A DNA stretch of 64,000 bases from Brevipalpus yothersi (Eukaryota; Arthropoda; Arachnida; Trombidiformes; Tenuipalpidae): assembly GCA_003956705.1 (NCBI GenBank), contig QZCP01000357.1, forward strand, positions 62,001 to 126,000, given 5' to 3'. Under the pieces are notes generated by a model. The model ran no database searches. It was not told the DNA's origin and worked only from the letters and a program-made list of their open reading frames with translations. Of the stretch, positions 60,228 to 64,000 are shown piece after piece (position 1 is the first letter of the stretch; the number at the start of each line of letters is the position of its first letter). The translations under genes were made by a program, and so were the position numbers.

Positions 60228-62888
60228 TCAAGCTTTTCTTTTCCTTTCATGGTGGAGCTCATCTTTTTCTTTTCCCTCTTCTCCTTCTACTTCTATCTCA
60301 TCTTCTTCTTCTTCTTCTTTTTCTTTTCCTTTTGAGTCAACAGTTTGTCTTGAATCTTTAATGCTTGGAGAGTTGGAGTCAGCTTCAGCTATACTCTTTC
60401 CAGAATTATCATCAACTACGGTTGTCATTTTTTCCGAGACCACATCCGGGGCTGAGTGTCTTCGCTTTTTGTTGATTGAGTTCAACAACGACTTCTCATC
60501 TGATGGGGGATCATTTTCAGGTTGAGGTGATCTCACCACCTGAGGAAGTACGCTTGGGGAAGGTCTCTGTTGTTCTTGCTGGGAAGGTGAGTCTCTGTTC
60601 CCTGTTATTGACAAATCTTGAACTTCTTTCTGTTGATAGTCCTTGGGAGATTGCGTCTCATGTCCAGCATGAGAATTACCCAGCATACCTTGATGATGGG
60701 CTGGTTGAGTGAGCTGAGCTTGAGAGAGGACTTGATTCTGCTGATTACTAGAAACTTGATCCCTTTTTGGTGAAGAAGTAATTGTCCTCTGAGGCTCTCT
60801 CGAACTGAGAGGATTTTTTTTAAGCTGATGATGATGAGTCTTGCGAACCAAGGATAGACACGTATCCCCTTCACCCAATTTTTTGCACTCTAATCCATAG
60901 ACAAGTAGTGTTTGATGAGGTGAAAATGAGCACCATCCTCTCTCATGTACGAAAAATGGATGCTCCATGGGTGCCTCTATAGTATAATAACGAGTAGAAG
61001 GTCCACTAATTTGAACAGCAGGTGTTGTTGTCATTGGATGAAAATTTCTAGAAGAAGAAGAAGACTGATCTTGGATTTCTGGGGAATCAGAATTTCTCAT
61101 CTCAAAAGTGATCCAGATGGAACAGTTCTCAATATTTTCCTTAAGAGCAACAATTCTACTAGAATCAATTGAAAGATTGGGAGATAATAAGGCACTTCGA
61201 AAGAAGTCTTGGGTCACCATCTCTTCAATGGGCTTCTTTCTTCCATCACCCAATTGGATGAGTGAACCCTTCTGAAACTGTACATGAACTTTTCGGCTTC
61301 GACTAAGAATATTGCCACCTTGATTAGAAGTTTTTGTTGATTGAGCTGAACATGAGGTTGTCCTAGGAGTATTGATAGTGCCCTGATTTCTAGATTTTGG
61401 CTTGGCTGGATGACCATTCACTCTTGGAGAATGTGGCAGCTTCTCTGGTTTAGATCGATTTTTATGGCAAAATGATGGTGAAAAAGTCGAGCTATTCTGA
61501 CTGATAATTGCAGCATCATCAGCTTCTTTTCTGCGAGCCAAAGTATTAGCAACAGAAGGTACGATATGTTGAGAAGTATTCTTTGACCCTCCATCGGAAG
61601 TTTCCGAAGTCAAGGGCACAGGTGAGTATGGAAATCGAGATCTTTGAATATCTCTGATTGAGTCAAATGGAGGAGCAGACATTGGAGCTAATTCTTTGCC
61701 GGCAACCGAGTGTAGAGACTCTCGTGAGCGATGATCTATCTGTATATCTGGAGGACGAAGTATACGATGTTTGCGACTACCTTCTTTACCTTTCGGTACA
61801 TGAGATGGTGAAGAGCAATTCTGATTCATCATCGATGGGGAAGTGGTAGCGGATGAGGAAGATGGTGATTCACATCTTGTTATATTATTATTGTTCTTAT
61901 CATTCCCACTACTAATGATATTATGAGGTCTAAATGCCAGCGAATTGTTTGAATCAACAGGTTTAAATTTGAAAACCTGGTCACCAATAAGATTATCAGT
62001 CTCACCAAGAGTATGTTTGGCTCTTTTCTCATCAATATTACTATTGATATCCGAATTTTCTCTCCTCAAATCTTTACTACCCGTACTTCGTGGCCAATCT
62101 GACAAGAATTCATTATTTCTTGCCATTCTCAACGACTCTTCTCCGGACGAAGAGCGAGCTGCTACCAGTGAATGTGGATGCTGCTGCTGATGTTGATGTT
62201 GCGGTTGATCAGTTGAGGAGCCAATCGATTCAAATACCCATCCTGAAGTGTGAAGATTTTCACAACTATTTGGCGGTGTTAAATTAAAAGTTAACTGTTG
62301 AGTGGGTGACTTGATAGTCGAATTTATAGAATTTTGAGGTCCAATTGATGCATTTGCTGCTGCTGCCGCTGCTGCTGCAGCAGCATTTACAATGGAGCCA
62401 GATAAAGTTGATGATTGACTGGCAATATAATTGATTGACAAATGACTCAATGACGAACCATGGCGTAAAGGTGATGTAAAAGGAGATAGTGTGGGCGAAA
62501 TTGGATGTCCAGGCAAGTGATGATGATGATGATGGGAACGCAATGTCGGTGGGGATGAAGTGACTGGATGAGAAGAAGGAGAAGAGGAAGATGATTGGGT
62601 TGGCTGTTGAGAAGAAATCATAAGACCCGTGGTGGACAATGGCGAGCTTGAGGTGAAAAAGCTTTGATCAACCATATCATAATTAAAATATGTTGGTCGA
62701 CCAGTTGGCGGTGCGCTTGATGGTGGTGTTGGCACAAAAAAAGGGCTAGTCGGTGGTCCTGAACCGGTGGAAGAAACACCACCACTGTTTAGTACGTGGT
62801 GATTGGCACAATGATTGTGAAAGAAGGCAGCAATATAGTTGGGATTCACATACGATGCGAGTGCTGAAGAGGATGGACGTCTTTCCAT
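60228..62888 (-). CDS. ATXN1: Ataxin-1 homologue with AXH domain
   Basis: A single uninterrupted 886-codon frame from ATG 62888 to TGA 60228. Ataxin-1 is a nuclear protein that binds RNA and partners such as the repressor Capicua through its AXH domain. The AXH domain runs about 535-680: KGSLIQLGDGRKKPIEEM, FFRSALLSPNLSIDSSRI, then HPFFVHERGWCSFSP and LECKKLGEGDTCLSL. A Ser/Thr-rich insertion of about 35 residues (about 600-634) splits it. The long N terminus is low complexity, with a His tract, an Ala tract (about 168-178) and a Gln/His stretch (QPQHQHQQQHPH). Near the C terminus, KKRRHSAPDV (Ser 812) corresponds to the human RKRRWSAP motif that binds 14-3-3 when phosphorylated, and can serve as a basic NLS. 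The tail is Glu-rich. The gene is intronless over its coding region; a 5' UTR intron cannot be excluded. Confidence 0.93.
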   Translation of the reverse strand: MERRPSSSALASYVNPNYIAAFFHNHCANHHVLNSGGVSSTGSGPPTSPFFVPTPPSSAPPTGRPTYFNYDMVDQSFFTSSSPLSTTGLMISSQQPTQSSSSSPSSHPVTSSPPTLRSHHHHHHLPGHPISPTLSPFTSPLRHGSSLSHLSINYIASQSSTLSGSIVNAAAAAAAAAANASIGPQNSINSTIKSPTQQLTFNLTPPNSCENLHTSGWVFESIGSSTDQPQHQHQQQHPHSLVAARSSSGEESLRMARNNEFLSDWPRSTGSKDLRRENSDINSNIDEKRAKHTLGETDNLIGDQVFKFKPVDSNNSLAFRPHNIISSGNDKNNNNITRCESPSSSSATTSPSMMNQNCSSPSHVPKGKEGSRKHRILRPPDIQIDHRSRESLHSVAGKELAPMSAPPFDSIRDIQRSRFPYSPVPLTSETSDGGSKNTSQHIVPSVANTLARRKEADDAAIISQNSSTFSPSFCHKNRSKPEKLPHSPRVNGHPAKPKSRNQGTINTPRTTSCSAQSTKTSNQGGNILSRSRKVHVQFQKGSLIQLGDGRKKPIEEMVTQDFFRSALLSPNLSIDSSRIVALKENIENCSIWITFEMRNSDSPEIQDQSSSSSRNFHPMTTTPAVQISGPSTRYYTIEAPMEHPFFVHERGWCSFSPHQTLLVYGLECKKLGEGDTCLSLVRKTHHHQLKKNPLSSREPQRTITSSPKRDQVSSNQQNQVLSQAQLTQPAHHQGMLGNSHAGHETQSPKDYQQKEVQDLSITGNRDSPSQQEQQRPSPSVLPQVVRSPQPENDPPSDEKSLLNSINKKRRHSAPDVVSEKMTTVVDDNSGKSIAEADSNSPSIKDSRQTVDSKGKEKEEEEEDEIEVEGEEGKEKDELHHERKRKA

Positions 62889-63364
62889 TTGGAAACGTAG
62901 ATATATATATATACTTGAATAAATATATATATATATATGATATGATGTGTGAGTGTGTGTGTGTGTCTGCGTATGTTTATCAATCTATGGAACAAGAGCA
63001 AAATCAATCGTGGACGATTGGCAATATGAACGAGGCGAACGAGTTGATGTTGGCAAAATGTGTTCGAGAGAGAGACACATACACAGAGAGAGAGAGAGAA
63101 TGTCCAACAAATGCAAACGATGCAATTTGAATAATATAATCAATACATTTAAAAAGGCAGCCAAAGGTTTTATCAAATATAATACATACTATTTATGTAT
63201 GTGTTTAACAACAAGGAGGCAATTAGTAATTAGTGTGTGTGTAGTGTGTCCAAATGAACGAGTAACATTTAACAATAAACAACAGAGAAGAAGCAATGTG
63301 CCTCTCTCTCTCCTAACGTATGAGCCAAAATCACATCAGCAAGGCATACACACATGAACAAAGG

Positions 63365-63367
<3 letters not shown>

Positions 63368-63415
<48 letters not shown>
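63368..63415. repeat. (GA)n microsatellite
   Basis: About 24 GA units about 480 bases upstream of the ataxin-1 start codon. Confidence 0.95.
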
Positions 63416-63416
<1 letters not shown>

Positions 63417-63453
63417 AGCTCTTTGACGATGCTATTGCTAAACCCACTGACTG

Positions 63454-63456
<3 letters not shown>

Positions 63457-63494
<38 letters not shown>
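63457..63494. repeat. (GA)n microsatellite
   Basis: Second GA tract, 41 bases from the previous one and in the same orientation. Confidence 0.95.
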
Positions 63495-63497
<3 letters not shown>

Positions 63498-64000
63498 TCC
63501 TGTGGGCTCTCCTCTCTCTTTCTTTCCTCTCTCTCTCTCCTTTAGCTGGTGCATTTGTGACTGGTAGCCCCCGTTCTTGTTCTAGCCCCAAGTCTTGAGA
63601 AGGCAGTCCTTCCAAGTTGGCCCGGGCAGGATGACCGAAAATGCAAGAAAGAGAGGAGAAAGAGAGAGGAGAGAGAGGATGACTTGACACTGGCCCAACT
63701 GTGTGGTGTGGGTCACAGTTCGAGAATTCTGTCCACTCACAGACAGTGACAATTGATTGGTGCACACATTTATGTGTCTCTCTCTCTTTCGCTATGTTTG
63801 CATACAGTGGGAAGAGAGAGAGAGAAAGACTGTCATGGGAATAAAATTTCAAGACGTCGCCGTTCATCTTCAATCTTTTTTCCTTTCTTCATCTCGACCC
63901 GTTGCGGTTGTGGCCTCACATAGATCAGAGAGAAAGAAGAGGGGCATAGAAAGTGGAGAGCTACAATGTGTGTATATATTTTGATCTCTCCCCTCCAAGT

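Larger units (their letters stand above)
62889..64000. other. Upstream flank of ataxin-1, repeat-rich
   Basis: Contains (TA)n runs at 62901-62938, a TG run at 62950-62966, GA tracts at 63368-63415 and 63457-63494 and several shorter ones. It is the likely promoter or 5' UTR region of the ataxin-1 gene. No coding sequence was recognised up to the window end. Confidence 0.55.

Noticed and set aside
59773..60231. 152-codon minus-strand frame following ataxin-1
   Set aside because: Begins with TTG, overlaps the ataxin-1 stop, and is explained as 3' UTR; hydrophobic composition follows from T-rich DNA.

Overview
This window is animal nuclear DNA: AT-rich, with multi-exon genes bounded by GT-AG introns, metazoan gene families (integrin alpha, a BTB-BACK serine-enriched protein, ataxin-1, a PAR bZIP factor, IFT52) and very many (GA)n/(CT)n microsatellites. 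The gene content and small intergenic distances suit a compact arthropod genome, possibly a mite. The species cannot be fixed from sequence alone, and no bacterial, viral or organellar genes were seen.

Layout. 1-93 (+): the last codons of an unrecognised gene that enters from the left. 1260-1817 (+): the end of a PAR-type bZIP transcription factor. 3289-3983 (+): complete two-exon GINS1/PSF1, part of the replicative helicase. 4760-6426 (+): a five-exon gene with the Utp12 domain and acidic tail of WDR43/UTP5 but no WD40 propeller. 8066-41122 (-): a seven-exon BTB-BACK protein most like the insect serine-enriched protein gprs; it covers more than half the window because of introns up to 16 kb. 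41123-44199: a repeat-rich divergent intergenic region with an assembly gap. 44200-58320 (+): a complete 13-exon integrin alpha subunit of 1077 residues. Nested in its intron 9 on the opposite strand is a complete four-exon IFT52 (55070-56884, -). 60228-62888 (-): an intronless ataxin-1 homologue of 886 residues with an AXH domain. 62889-64000: its repeat-rich upstream flank.

The genes do not form a pathway: replication (GINS1), ribosome biogenesis (WDR43-like), transcription (PAR bZIP, ataxin-1), adhesion (integrin) and cilium assembly (IFT52) are simply neighbours. The most interesting points are the propeller-less WDR43 gene, a 138-bp Tc1/mariner-type terminal-inverted-repeat element in integrin intron 7, the nested IFT52, a CT microsatellite that forms the polypyrimidine tract of integrin exon 2 and could pair with a GA tract upstream, and an ataxin-1 that keeps the 14-3-3 phosphosite context but has lost the adjacent tryptophan. 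I found no convincing new multi-gene system. Exon boundaries were set by reading splice sites and preserved frame by eye and have not been checked against RNA.
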